Assembly (NCBI RefSeq): GCF_003853645.1
Contig: NZ_QTPO01000061.1
Location: 1 to 45,903 of the forward strand
Length of the DNA stretch: 45,903 bases
Source: Burkholderia sp. Bp9143
GTDB lineage: Bacteria > Pseudomonadota > Gammaproteobacteria > Burkholderiales > Burkholderiaceae
Direction: 5' to 3'
In this document: positions 9,605 to 17,328 of the stretch, one piece after another
How positions within the stretch are numbered: position 1 is the first letter of the stretch
How the letters are laid out: each line of letters starts with the position of its first letter
Translations under genes and position numbers: made by a program
Notes under the pieces: model-generated
What the model was told of the DNA's origin: nothing
Database searches by the model: none
Seen by the model: only the letters and a program-made list of their open reading frames with translations

Positions 9605-10380
9605 GCGATGCTCCGTGCCGTGACGCGCTGATCGATCGCGCGCTCGAGCCACGCGGCGCACGCGTTCAGGTCGGCCGCGGCCTGCGAACGCGGGTCGTAG
9701 TGATTCACCGTCGTCCGGCACGCGAGCGCTTCCGCGACCCCTTCGTCCGCGTGAATCACGCCGCCCAATCGCTCCGCGCCGAGACTGTCGCACAGCACCC
9801 GCAGCACGTCGCGGCCCAGTTCGCGAGACTGATCGACCTGATTGACCACATAACCGTCGCCGGCGAAATCCGCGCGGGTCGCCGCGTAGGCGTCGATCAT
9901 CTGCCGCATCTTCGGGATCGATGCGTACGACGCCGCATCGGCGAGCACGACAGTGAGCACGAAATTCGCGGCCGTCAGCGCGGCACGCATGTAGACCGAG
10001 GTGCCCGGCGGCGTATCGATGATCACGATGTCGTCGTCGCCGAGCCCGAGCGTCGCGAGCCCGCGCGCGAGCCACGATGGGTCGCGGTCGAGCAGTCGCT
10101 CGAAGCGGCGCTGGTCCGCTTCACCGACCACGCCGAACGGCAATACCACGATCCCGTCGACGACCGCGGGCGGCCAGTCCAGCCCGTCGAGCCCGGCGTG
10201 GGCAAGCCCGTCGCTCATCTCGAGCGGCACGCCGAAATGCAGCTTCAGCGCATTCTGCGGATCCAGATCCACCACGCTCACGCACCGCCGTCCGCGCGCC
10301 GCCATCACGGCCGCGAGGTTCGCGACCAGCGTGGTCTTGCCGACGCCGCCCTTGGCCGAAGCGATCGCAACGATCTTCAT
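9601..10380 (-). CDS. bcsQ: MinD/ParA-like cellulose biosynthesis ATPase BcsQ
   Basis: The 259-residue cytoplasmic P-loop ATPase belongs to the SIMIBI/MinD class. In E. coli BcsQ is needed for cellulose production and works with BcsR. Visible motifs are the deviant Walker A AKGGVGKTT (about residues 10-18), DLDPQNA (switch region) and IIDTPPGTS (Walker B). The start ATG at 10380 overlaps the upstream stop by four bases (ATGA), and the stop overlaps the bcsA TTG start by four bases, so the operon is tightly coupled. The length is close to that of E. coli BcsQ (about 250). Confidence 0.93.
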   Translation of the reverse strand: MKIVAIASAKGGVGKTTLVANLAAVMAARGRRCVSVVDLDPQNALKLHFGVPLEMSDGLAHAGLDGLDWPPAVVDGIVVLPFGVVGEADQRRFERLLDRDPSWLARGLATLGLGDDDIVIIDTPPGTSVYMRAALTAANFVLTVVLADAASYASIPKMRQMIDAYAATRADFAGDGYVVNQVDQSRELGRDVLRVLCDSLGAERLGGVIHADEGVAEALACRTTVNHYDPRSQAAADLNACAAWLERAIDQRVTARSIA

Positions 10381-10796
10381 GAGCGGCCCGTCCGCGTCGA
10401 CGGCTCGTCGTGCCCCTCTCCCGGCGCCTCGCTTCGCAGCCGCTCGAACAGCCGGACCAGCGGCTGCGACGACCCTCGCGCATCGGTAGCGTCCGATGCC
10501 GACCGCTTTCCGACCAGCTTCTTCAACGGGCCCTGCGTGAGATCGCGCCGGACCGCAGCCGGCGGGGGTGCCGCCTGCGTGTCCGCCATCAAGATATCGC
10601 GCAGGCCCGGCGCGCCCTTCGGCGCCCCGGAGCCCGGCTGCGCGTGCGGCTCGCATTCGCGCAGTTCGACACCCTCGAGCAGCGGCCAACGCGCGCGCGC
10701 CGCTTCAGCATCCGCTTCGGCACGGACTTCCTGATAACGTCCGGCGTCACCGCCGAAACGCTTAAACAGCGATTCGATATCCCGAGAGGTCGACAT
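10377..10796 (-). CDS. bcsP: BcsP-type cellulose biosynthesis protein with a BcsR-like N-terminus
   Basis: The 139-residue protein is predicted cytoplasmic. Its N-terminal part (DIESLFKRFGGD, then RARWPLLEGVE at about 34-44) resembles E. coli BcsR, which has DI-AL---F and KRWPLL at matching spacing. The remaining 95 or so residues are Pro/Ala/Lys-rich and low in complexity (AAPPPAA, GPLKKLVGKR), as in proteins called BcsP. BcsR binds and stabilises BcsQ in enterobacteria, and here the gene directly precedes and overlaps bcsQ. I infer that it is the BcsQ partner. The start is ATG 10796. The family assignment rests on a short motif and on position. Confidence 0.75.
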   Translation of the reverse strand: MSTSRDIESLFKRFGGDAGRYQEVRAEADAEAARARWPLLEGVELRECEPHAQPGSGAPKGAPGLRDILMADTQAAPPPAAVRRDLTQGPLKKLVGKRSASDATDARGSSQPLVRLFERLRSEAPGEGHDEPSTRTGRS

Positions 10797-10846
10797 AGCG
10801 TGCCCAATTGAATTGTTATCGCGGATATTCCGGTCGACCGGACCGC

Positions 10847-11302
10847 TCAATTCCTTGCCCGCGCAATGCGCAGTTCGATCCGTGAGTCGTCCTGAGGAAC
10901 GACGTCCTGCACCACGCGCAGGCCGGCCGCGCCGACGCTGTCGAACCAGCCCTGATACGCGCCCTGCAGGAAGGCCGAGGACCACGCGAGATGGCCGGTG
11001 CCAAGCGCGCGCAACGGCGCGGCGAAATGGACGATGCGCAGGAATTCGTGCTCGTCGGACAGCTCGGCATAACCCCATTGCGCGTCGCGCCAGCGCGCAT
11101 TCAACGCATTCGCGAGATCGTCCGTCGATTCGCAAGGGCCGAGCGGATGGGCGGCCGCGAAGCGCATCCCGACGCGCGCCATCAGGTGCCGTAGCTCGTC
11201 TCGATCGAGCTGATCGGCGAATTCGACGGCCAGTGCCTCCAGGAATCCACGCCATTGGAGCGACACCTGACGCTCGAGAAGATGCTCCAAAATTCGCTGC
11301 AT
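10847..11302 (-). CDS. bcsD: Cellulose synthase subunit D (BcsD/AxCesD family)
   Basis: BcsD proteins form a periplasmic or, in newer models, cytosolic cylindrical complex that helps arrange glucan chains. The 151-residue protein matches the family across its length: VSLQWRGFLEALAVEFADQ, LRHLMARVGMRFA, then WRDAQWGYAEL and LRIVHFAAPL, parallel to the WGYVKL and MRIVHEDLP segments of the Komagataeibacter protein (156 residues). I chose ATG 11302 because the family begins shortly before the LQW motif. An upstream ATG at 11347 would add 15 residues. It is the first gene of the operon, 50 bases before bcsP. Its presence places the operon in the BcsD-containing (type I) class. Confidence 0.85.
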   Translation of the reverse strand: MQRILEHLLERQVSLQWRGFLEALAVEFADQLDRDELRHLMARVGMRFAAAHPLGPCESTDDLANALNARWRDAQWGYAELSDEHEFLRIVHFAAPLRALGTGHLAWSSAFLQGAYQGWFDSVGAAGLRVVQDVVPQDDSRIELRIARARN

Positions 11303-11588
11303 GGACAACGGATTCCCGGTGAAAAACAATGATTGGCGTGACCGCATCGTATGCGTCTCGTGCGGGCATCGTGGCTACAGCGTTTTGCGCATCGTATCGA
11401 ATCCGGGCACGCGAAGGCGGCCGGAATCTAGCCGTAAAACGCCAAACCGTCCGATGTGACCGGCGGATTCAACCAGCCGGAGCGGCGCCGGCAGTCGACG
11501 AATGGGGTTGCTTATGCGGACCGGCGACCGGATATCACGCAGCGTTCGTGCGCGGCGTGGTGCATGAAACGACGGAAAGGCGGCCTTG
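11303..11588. other. Intergenic region upstream of bcsD
   Basis: This 286-base stretch must hold the bcs promoter unless transcription begins in the FlhD-like genes. I found no convincing -35/-10 pair or sigma-54 element on the minus strand. The frames that cross it look like chance open frames. Confidence 0.4.
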
Positions 11589-11822
11589 TCAGGCGCGGCC
11601 CGGAGAGAACTCCGCGCGGAATTCGCAAAACAGCTCGTGGCGCTCGGCCAGCACGTCGATCTGCGCCGGGGTCAATGCGGCGACGATCGAGGCCGTCTCG
11701 TCGGACATGCCGAGTTGTTGTTTCGCGGCTTCGCGATCCGCTTGCAGCAAGCGCTGGGCGAGCGTCAGGTATGAGCGGTTGAATTCCGCAATCGCGTCGA
11801 AGATTTCGTTCTGTTTGGCCAT
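11589..11822 (-). CDS. Small FlhD-like regulator, copy 1
   Basis: The 77-residue protein resembles the flagellar master regulator subunit FlhD over most of its length. The pattern I-EFNRSYLTLAQRLL, then QLGMSDE-A---AALTP-Q---LAE and a final LFCEFR, matches the FlhD core (I-D-NLSYLLLAQRL, FRLGI-E-MA--LAALT--Q--KLAE, LVCHFR). E. coli FlhD is about 116 residues, so this one lacks the C-terminal third. FlhD acts with FlhC, but no flhC is present here. A good ribosome-binding site (AAGGAA, 6 bases before ATG 11822) supports expression. It lies upstream of and in the same orientation as bcsD, which suggests, without proof, a role in cellulose regulation. It could also be an anti-regulator that pairs with the genuine FlhD. 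Confidence 0.75.
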   Translation of the reverse strand: MAKQNEIFDAIAEFNRSYLTLAQRLLQADREAAKQQLGMSDETASIVAALTPAQIDVLAERHELFCEFRAEFSPGRA

Positions 11823-11872
11823 GATCGTTCCTTTTTTTGGACGGCCATTAAATTCAGCCGGCCGCAGGGCGC

Positions 11873-11961
11873 ATATTCTCGACGCCCGGAGTTTTCGACC
11901 ACGCACTTTACGTGTTGAACGTATCGACCAGCGGACAAAGCCTAGACGGAATCCGCCAAAT
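11873..11961. repeat. Leader repeat, copy A (upstream of FlhD-like copy 1)
   Basis: This is the leader of the intact FlhD-like gene and matches 295-364 in the same orientation. The shared blocks TATTCTCGA, GACAAAGC and ACGGAATCCGCCA are listed under copy B. The conserved leader may hold regulatory sequence or simply reflect the duplication. Confidence 0.55.
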
Positions 11962-12024
11962 CGCCATTTTTCCATTGCCGCTTACTGGAAATATAAGTCA
12001 GTGGCGTGACGCTCGCGGTGCCGG

Positions 12025-12219
12025 CTAAGGCTGCGCGCGACGATTAACCAGCGCTTCAATCTCCGTCGGCGTCAGCGCGATGATCCACGACGCGATCTGA
12101 TTCGAAATGCCCAGCTCGCGCGTCGCCACCTCGCAATCGATCTTCAACATCTGCTGCATCAGTTCGAGATAGGCGGGATCCAATGATTCCAGCGCGTGAC
12201 AGACATCATCCTGTTCCAT
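12025..12219 (-). CDS. Small FlhD-like regulator, copy 2
   Basis: The 64-residue protein is a second, more divergent FlhD-like polypeptide. It keeps LDPAYLELMQQMLKID, the RELGIS core, and IIALTPTEIEAL, but ends before the LFCEFR-like segment. ATG 12219 is preceded by a strong Shine-Dalgarno sequence (GGGAGGGAGTGGCG), which argues for real translation. It lies about 200 bases upstream of copy 1, in the same direction. Function is unknown. FlhD-family identity is inferred from the pattern, and a profile search would be decisive. Confidence 0.6.
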   Translation of the reverse strand: MEQDDVCHALESLDPAYLELMQQMLKIDCEVATRELGISNQIASWIIALTPTEIEALVNRRAQP

Positions 12220-12625
12220 CGCCACTCCCTCCCCATGACACGCCCGTGATCTCGATGCGCCGGCATCCGGACGCATCTGCCAGATCCGTCCGGATTCCGG
12301 GTCTTCAACGTCAAACCGGATACCAAGCGAGCGATTTCCTGCCGACAAACGACAGCCACAATCCGCTATATAACGCCGATTCGGCCACATGCATACCGTT
12401 TCAAAATAATTCTTCCTGCAATGCGCAGCCTTTCAATCAGCCTGTCGGATTCGCCCAGGATTCAGTCGCCGCCTCATTCGCAAATACACCTAGGATTTCC
12501 GGAATTGCACGTGCGCGACCATGCAATTGCGTCCTGTACGACGTCGAATATTCCGTTGCGCCCGTACGCCGACATCGGACATCGACGTTGTCCGCTCTTC
12601 ATTCCGAACTCATGGAATTACCACT
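12220..12625. other. Divergent intergenic region between FlhD-like copy 2 and galU
   Basis: About 400 bases separate the minus-strand FlhD-like genes from the plus-strand galU. The middle is AT-richer (a TATATAAC string near 12367, oligo-A near 12404), as expected of a regulatory region. I could not fix promoter elements with confidence and see no credible gene. Confidence 0.4.
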
Positions 12626-13510
12626 ATGTTGAAAGTGACGAAAGCCGTCTTTCCCGTTGCCGGCCTGGGCACGCGGTTCCTGCCGGCTACGAAGGCGAGT
12701 CCGAAGGAAATGTTGCCGGTCGTGGACAAGCCGTTGATTCAGTATGCGGTCGAGGAAGCGATCGAAGCCGGCATCACGGAGATGATTTTCGTGACCGGAC
12801 GCAGCAAGCGCGCGATCGAGGATCATTTCGACAAGTCATACGAGATCGAGGCAGAGCTCGAGGCGCGCGGCAAGGACAAGCTGCTCTCCCTGGTACGCAG
12901 CATCAAGCCGAGCCATGTCGACTGCTTTTACGTTCGCCAGGCCGAAGCCCTCGGGCTGGGTCATGCCGTCCTGTGCGCGGAGAAACTCGTCGGCGACAAC
13001 CCGTTCGCCGTGATTCTCGCCGACGACCTGCTCGATGGCCCGAAGCCCGTGCTACGCCAGATGATCGACGTCTTCGACCACTATCATGCGTCGGTCATCG
13101 GCGTCGAGGAAATCGCCCCGGAAGATTCGAAATCCTATGGCGTGATCGACGGCAAGCGCTGGGAAGACGATCTCTTCAAGCTGTCCGGGATCGTCGAGAA
13201 GCCCGAACCGGCGAATGCGCCGTCGAATTTTGGCGTCGTCGGTCGCTATGTGCTGAAGCCGAAGATCTTCGAGCATCTTCGCAGGCTCAAACCCGGCGCG
13301 GGCGGTGAACTGCAACTGACCGACGCGATCCAGTCGCTGCTCACCGATGAACAGGTGCTGGCATACCGCTACGACGGCACACGCTTCGATTGCGGCAGCA
13401 AGCTCGGGTACCTGAAGGCGACGGTCGAATTCGCGCTGCGGCATCCGGAAGTCGCGGCAGACTTCGAGCGGTATCTGCTGGCGCGCATGTCGGAGCAGCT
13501 CGTCGTCTGA
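12626..13510 (+). CDS. galU: UTP-glucose-1-phosphate uridylyltransferase
   Basis: GalU joins UTP and glucose-1-P to give UDP-glucose in the cytoplasm. UDP-glucose is the direct substrate of BcsA, the source of UDP-glucuronate through Ugd, and the donor for the WcaJ-like priming enzyme. The 294-residue protein has the nucleotidyltransferase signature near the N-terminus (FPVAGLGTRFLPATK, then PKEMLPVVDKP), FVTGRSKRAIEDHFD, LADDL, and GTRFDCGSKLGYLKA near the C-terminus. ATG 12626 is the family start; upstream codons in the same frame give no GalU similarity. The gene stands alone before a strong hairpin. Confidence 0.95.
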   Translation: MLKVTKAVFPVAGLGTRFLPATKASPKEMLPVVDKPLIQYAVEEAIEAGITEMIFVTGRSKRAIEDHFDKSYEIEAELEARGKDKLLSLVRSIKPSHVDCFYVRQAEALGLGHAVLCAEKLVGDNPFAVILADDLLDGPKPVLRQMIDVFDHYHASVIGVEEIAPEDSKSYGVIDGKRWEDDLFKLSGIVEKPEPANAPSNFGVVGRYVLKPKIFEHLRRLKPGAGGELQLTDAIQSLLTDEQVLAYRYDGTRFDCGSKLGYLKATVEFALRHPEVAADFERYLLARMSEQLVV

Positions 13511-13518
13511 CGCCAACC

Positions 13519-13542
13519 GTGCGCCGCGGTGGCGCGGCGCAC
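13519..13542 (+). terminator. Strong hairpin 8 bases after galU
   Basis: GTGCGCCGCG (13519-13528) and CGCGGCGCAC (13533-13542) form a perfect 10-bp GC-rich stem with a GTGG loop. No T-run follows directly (a CTTTC lies about 12 bases on), so it is either a weak terminator or an attenuator that reduces read-through into the PAP2-like gene. Confidence 0.5.
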
Positions 13543-13606
13543 CGAGTGGCCGGCCTTTCACGCCACGCGCGATCGATACATCGGTTTCGTCCTTCGAGGA
13601 CCGGAA

Positions 13607-14188
13607 ATGTGGCTCGCCATCGGCAACCTCGGTGACGCGGCGCTGACGCTCCCGCTCGCCGCAGTCTGTTTCGCTTGGCTCACGCGCTCGATGTATGGCT
13701 GGCGCATCGCGCTATCGTGGATCACGCTGCTTGCCGCGGCGATGTTCATCGTCGGCATCACGAAGATCCTTCATGTCGGATGCGGATTGCAGATTCGGGC
13801 GATGGACTTCCGCGCGATCAGCGGGCATACGCTGCTGGCGGCAACGGTCTGGCCGATGGCATGTCTGCTCATGCTGCACGACGGGTGGAGCATGCGCCCC
13901 GGCTTCGCGCTATTGCCGGGACTCGTGCTCGCCGCGACGATCGGTTTTGAACGCGTACGTGAGGATGCGCATACCGCGTCCGAAGTGATCGTGGGCTGGA
14001 TGCTCGGCGTGATCGTCATCACCCTGTTGCTGAAGCGGTGGACGGACGCGCCGATCCTGCCACCGGCATTGCGCCCGCTCGCCGTGGTTTCGGTGTTGGC
14101 GGTGTCCGGCGTCTCCTATGGATATCACGCGCCGATCCAGGTTGCGATCGAGATGTATTCGCCACTGCTTTGCGCGCATCTTCCCTGA
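13607..14188 (+). CDS. PAP2-family membrane phosphatase-like protein
   Basis: The 193-residue protein has about five to six hydrophobic segments. It carries PAP2-type motifs: ISGHT (motif C2) at about residue 84 and ERVREDAHTASEVIVG (motif C3, pattern R-----H---D). The family Asp after the catalytic His is Glu here. PAP2 proteins dephosphorylate lipid phosphates such as undecaprenyl diphosphate, so recycling of the EPS lipid carrier is a reasonable inference. GAGGA shortly before ATG 13607 supports this start. It sits between galU and wcaI, on the same strand as both. Confidence 0.7.
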   Translation: MWLAIGNLGDAALTLPLAAVCFAWLTRSMYGWRIALSWITLLAAAMFIVGITKILHVGCGLQIRAMDFRAISGHTLLAATVWPMACLLMLHDGWSMRPGFALLPGLVLAATIGFERVREDAHTASEVIVGWMLGVIVITLLLKRWTDAPILPPALRPLAVVSVLAVSGVSYGYHAPIQVAIEMYSPLLCAHLP

Positions 14189-14301
14189 CTGATGCTTGCC
14201 CGTTCGGTGACGCTGCGCGCGCCGCGCGCGCTCACCCGGGTTCCAGACGGCCGCCGTCGTTGATTGGCGGCACCGATCAACATTCTGTCGGACTCGTACG
14301 G

Positions 14302-14329
14302 TTGGCATTGCCGACAATGCGCTTATAAC
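14302..14329 (+). promoter_or_regulatory. Candidate sigma-70 promoter for wcaI-ugd
   Basis: TTGGCA (14302-14307), 16 bases, then TATAAC (14324-14329) lie 35 bases before the wcaI start. TGTCGG (14286) and CCGACA (14311) form an inverted repeat across the -35 box, which could be an operator. This rests on sequence pattern only. Confidence 0.4.
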
Positions 14330-14363
14330 GCACCGCACCATTTTTACGTCTCGCTGGAAGCCG

Positions 14364-15629
14364 ATGAAAATCCTCATCTACGGCATCAACTATGCGCCCG
14401 AGCTGACCGGCATCGGCAAGTACACCGCCGAAATGGCGGATACGCTCGTCGAGAAGGGCCACACCGTGCGTGTCGTGTGCGCGCCGCCGTACTATCCCGA
14501 GTGGCGAATCGGCAGCGGATACTCGGCGCTACGCTACTCGACCGAGCGTCGCGGCGGCGTGGCGCTTTGGCGGGCGCCGCTGTGGGTTCCGTCGCGACCG
14601 AGCGGTGCCCGCCGCATCGCGCACCTCGCGAGCTTCGCACTCTCCAGTCTCCCCGTCATGCTGCGACATGCGGTGTGGCGGCCCGACGTCGTCGTCTGCG
14701 TCGCGCCGAGCCTGCTGAACGCGCCCGCCGGCTGGTTCGTCGCACGGTTGACCGGGGCCCACGCGTGGCTACACATCCAGGACTACGAGGTCGATGCGGC
14801 GTTCAGCCTCGGGATGCTCAAGGGATCCCTGCTGAAACGTACCGTGCTCGCGATCGAGCGCATGCTGTTGAAGCGCTTCGATACCGTGTCGACGATCTCC
14901 GGGAAGATGATCGAGCGCGCGATGCGCAAGGGTATTCATCCGCGCAAGCTCGTGCATTTCCCGAACTGGGCCGACACCCATTCGATCTACCCGCTCAAAC
15001 GGCCGAGCGAGCTTCGGAACACGTTGTACATTTCCCCGTCCGCAACGATCGTGCTTTATTCCGGCAACATGGGTACGAAGCAAGGGCTGGATATCCTGGC
15101 TGGCGCGGCCGAACGGCTCGTATCGCGCGACAACGTGGTGTTCGTCTTCTGCGGCAACGGGCCTGCGCGCGCCGAGCTCCTGATGCGCTGTGTCGGCCTC
15201 AGGAACTGCCGCTTCCTGGATCTGCAGCCGATCAGCCGGCTCAACGAGCTGCTGAATCTGGCCGACATTCACGTCCTCCCGCAACGCGCCGACGCGGCCG
15301 ATCTCGTGATGCCGTCCAAGCTGACCGGGATGTTCGCAAGCGGGCGGCCCGTGATCGCGATGGCGAGCCCGGGCACGGAGTTGCATGACGTGGTCGGGTC
15401 GCGCGGGATCGTCGTGCCGCCGGGCGACGCCGAAACGCTTGCATCGACTATCGACGCGCTCGCCGCCAACGCGGCCGAGCGCGCTCGCCTGGGCCAGGCC
15501 GGGCGCAGATTCGCCGAAGCTGTTCTGTCGCGCGACGCTGTGTTGAGCGAATTCGACGCCAGATTGCGCGCATTGCGTCCCGAGCCGGCCCCCGCCGACG
15601 TATCCGGCGCACGGCATCCGGATTTTTGA
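14364..15629 (+). CDS. wcaI: WcaI-type glycosyltransferase (GT4)
   Basis: The 421-residue cytoplasmic or peripheral-membrane GT-B enzyme resembles colanic acid WcaI, a putative fucosyltransferase. Features are the N-terminal ILIYGINYAPELTGIGKYT, YYPEW near residue 44, HIQDYEVDAAFSLG in the middle, and the donor-site region LYSGNMGTKQGL and PSKLTGMFASGRPVI. ATG 14364 has GGAAG 4 bases upstream. It is followed 31 bases later by ugd, so the two are probably co-transcribed. GDP-fucose made by Gmd and Fcl in this window would be a fitting donor, but specificity cannot be read from the sequence. Confidence 0.85.
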   Translation: MKILIYGINYAPELTGIGKYTAEMADTLVEKGHTVRVVCAPPYYPEWRIGSGYSALRYSTERRGGVALWRAPLWVPSRPSGARRIAHLASFALSSLPVMLRHAVWRPDVVVCVAPSLLNAPAGWFVARLTGAHAWLHIQDYEVDAAFSLGMLKGSLLKRTVLAIERMLLKRFDTVSTISGKMIERAMRKGIHPRKLVHFPNWADTHSIYPLKRPSELRNTLYISPSATIVLYSGNMGTKQGLDILAGAAERLVSRDNVVFVFCGNGPARAELLMRCVGLRNCRFLDLQPISRLNELLNLADIHVLPQRADAADLVMPSKLTGMFASGRPVIAMASPGTELHDVVGSRGIVVPPGDAETLASTIDALAANAAERARLGQAGRRFAEAVLSRDAVLSEFDARLRALRPEPAPADVSGARHPDF

Positions 15630-15660
15630 AACCGCATTCGATCCCTCTTCATACGGCAAC

Positions 15661-17070
15661 ATGAAAATCACCATCATCGGTACCGGCTACGTAGGCCTCG
15701 TTACTGGCGCATGCCTCGCCGAAATCGGCAACGACGTGTTTTGCGTCGATGTCGATCAACGCAAGATCGACATCCTGAACGGCGGCGGCGTACCGATTCA
15801 CGAGCCCGGCCTCAAAGAGTTGATCGATCGAAATCGCGCGAGCCGTCGACTGCAGTTCTCGACCGACATCGAGGCCAGCGTCGCGCACGGTGACATCCAG
15901 TTCATCGCGGTCGGCACACCGCCCGATGAGGACGGTTCCGCCGATCTGCAGTACGTGCTCGCCGCCGCACGCAATATCGGTCAGCATATGACCGGCCCGA
16001 AGGTGGTCGTCGATAAATCGACGGTGCCGGTCGGCACCGCGCTGCACGTGCGCGATGCGATCGCGACGGAACTCACACGCCGCGGCCTGCGCCATGATTT
16101 CTCCGTCGTGTCGAACCCCGAGTTCTTGAAGGAAGGGGCCGCCGTGGACGATTTCATGCGCCCGGACCGTATCGTGATCGGCACCGACGACGACGATGCC
16201 GGAGAACGTGCGCGCGAGCAGATGAAGCGGCTGTATGCACCGTTCAACCGCAATCACGAACGTACGCGCTACATGGACGTGCGCTCGGCCGAGTTCACCA
16301 AGTATGCGGCGAATGCAATGCTGGCGACGCGGATCTCGTTCATGAACGAGCTCGCGAATCTTGCGGATCGCGTCGGGGCGGATATCGAGGCCGTGCGTCG
16401 GGGTATCGGTTCGGACCCGCGCATCGGGTATGACTTCCTGTACGCCGGCGTTGGTTACGGTGGATCGTGCTTCCCGAAGGACGTACGCGCGCTGGTGCAG
16501 ACCGCGGCGGAATATGGGCAGTCGCTGCAGATTCTGGAAGCCGTTGAAGCGGTCAACGATGCGCAGAAGAAGGTACTCGTCGACAGGATCGTCGAGCGCT
16601 TCGGGGACGATCTGTCGGGACTCACGTTCGGGCTTTGGGGGCTTGCGTTCAAGCCCAATACCGATGACATGCGCGAGGCGCCGAGCCGTGATCTGGTGGC
16701 CGGGCTTTTGAAGCGCGGTGCCAGCGTGCGTGCTTACGATCCCGTCGCGACGGATGAGGCGCGACGTGTGCTTGCGCTTGACCTGAGCGACGAGCCGGAT
16801 GCGCATTCGCGGCTCGAGTTCGTGACGACGTCGGAAGAGGCCGCGGCCGGCGCCGATGCGCTCGTGATCGTCACCGAATGGAAGGTGTTCAAAAGCCCGA
16901 ATTTTGCGGGGCTGGTTGAGTTGCTGAATGAGCCGGTGATCTTCGATGGGCGGAATCTGTATGAGCCGGAGACGATGAGGGAGTTGGGGATTGAGTATTA
17001 CAGTATTGGGCGGCCGGATGTAGCGGGAGTGTCTAAGGCAGTTAGGACGCTGAGCGTGGCGAGGGCGTGA
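15661..17070 (+). CDS. ugd: UDP-glucose 6-dehydrogenase
   Basis: Ugd oxidises UDP-glucose to UDP-glucuronate with two NAD+. The 469-residue protein shows the N-terminal Rossmann motif GTGYVGLVTGACLAEIG, the STVPVGT and SNPEFLKEG segments, and the catalytic Cys in GYGGSCFPKD at about residue 270. The length fits the family (about 450-470). It implies that the EPS contains glucuronate, as cepacian-type polymers do. Other Ugd copies may exist elsewhere in the genome. The last codons lie at the border where base composition falls. Confidence 0.95.
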   Translation: MKITIIGTGYVGLVTGACLAEIGNDVFCVDVDQRKIDILNGGGVPIHEPGLKELIDRNRASRRLQFSTDIEASVAHGDIQFIAVGTPPDEDGSADLQYVLAAARNIGQHMTGPKVVVDKSTVPVGTALHVRDAIATELTRRGLRHDFSVVSNPEFLKEGAAVDDFMRPDRIVIGTDDDDAGERAREQMKRLYAPFNRNHERTRYMDVRSAEFTKYAANAMLATRISFMNELANLADRVGADIEAVRRGIGSDPRIGYDFLYAGVGYGGSCFPKDVRALVQTAAEYGQSLQILEAVEAVNDAQKKVLVDRIVERFGDDLSGLTFGLWGLAFKPNTDDMREAPSRDLVAGLLKRGASVRAYDPVATDEARRVLALDLSDEPDAHSRLEFVTTSEEAAAGADALVIVTEWKVFKSPNFAGLVELLNEPVIFDGRNLYEPETMRELGIEYYSIGRPDVAGVSKAVRTLSVARA

Positions 17071-17198
17071 ACGTGCAACTTCTTGGCTTGGGGTCTACAT
17101 CACGACCTCGAGCCAGCAACTGAAGCGATCACTGTGAAGGAAACCTAAGAATAGCGGCCTTGTATATAAAGTCGGACACCGCGTGCAGTGTACCATGC

Positions 17199-17243
17199 AG
17201 ATGGCAGCCCATTTTTTCATAAGGTCCTGTTGCCAGCAGGACC
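17199..17243. other. Intergenic hairpins between ugd and the next glycosyltransferase
   Basis: The 258-base gap after ugd holds a short ATGG-cagc-CCAT hairpin followed by TTTTTT (about 17201-17216), which could be a weak terminator. It also holds GGTCCTG (17223-17229) paired with CAGGACC (17237-17243) around a 7-base loop. AT-rich sequence then leads to the next gene. Confidence 0.3.
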
Positions 17244-17328
17244 GGTATAACTAAATGTTATAAATTAAATGAATAAATCCCCGCCGCCCACTCCAACCTA
17301 ACAAAAACATTTCTCGGAGCATCGAATC

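Noticed and set aside
11329..12009. Plus-strand frame across the FlhD-like gene 1 region
   Set aside because: It has no ribosome-binding site or protein-like composition; the minus strand encodes the FlhD-like protein with a good site.
14200..14240. GCGCGCG-rich inverted repeat after the PAP2-like gene as terminator
   Set aside because: The alternating GC run gives many weak pairings and there is no T-tail.
17223..17243. Hairpin between ugd and the next glycosyltransferase as a Rho-independent terminator
   Set aside because: No T-run follows the stem on either strand, so I list it only as a hairpin.
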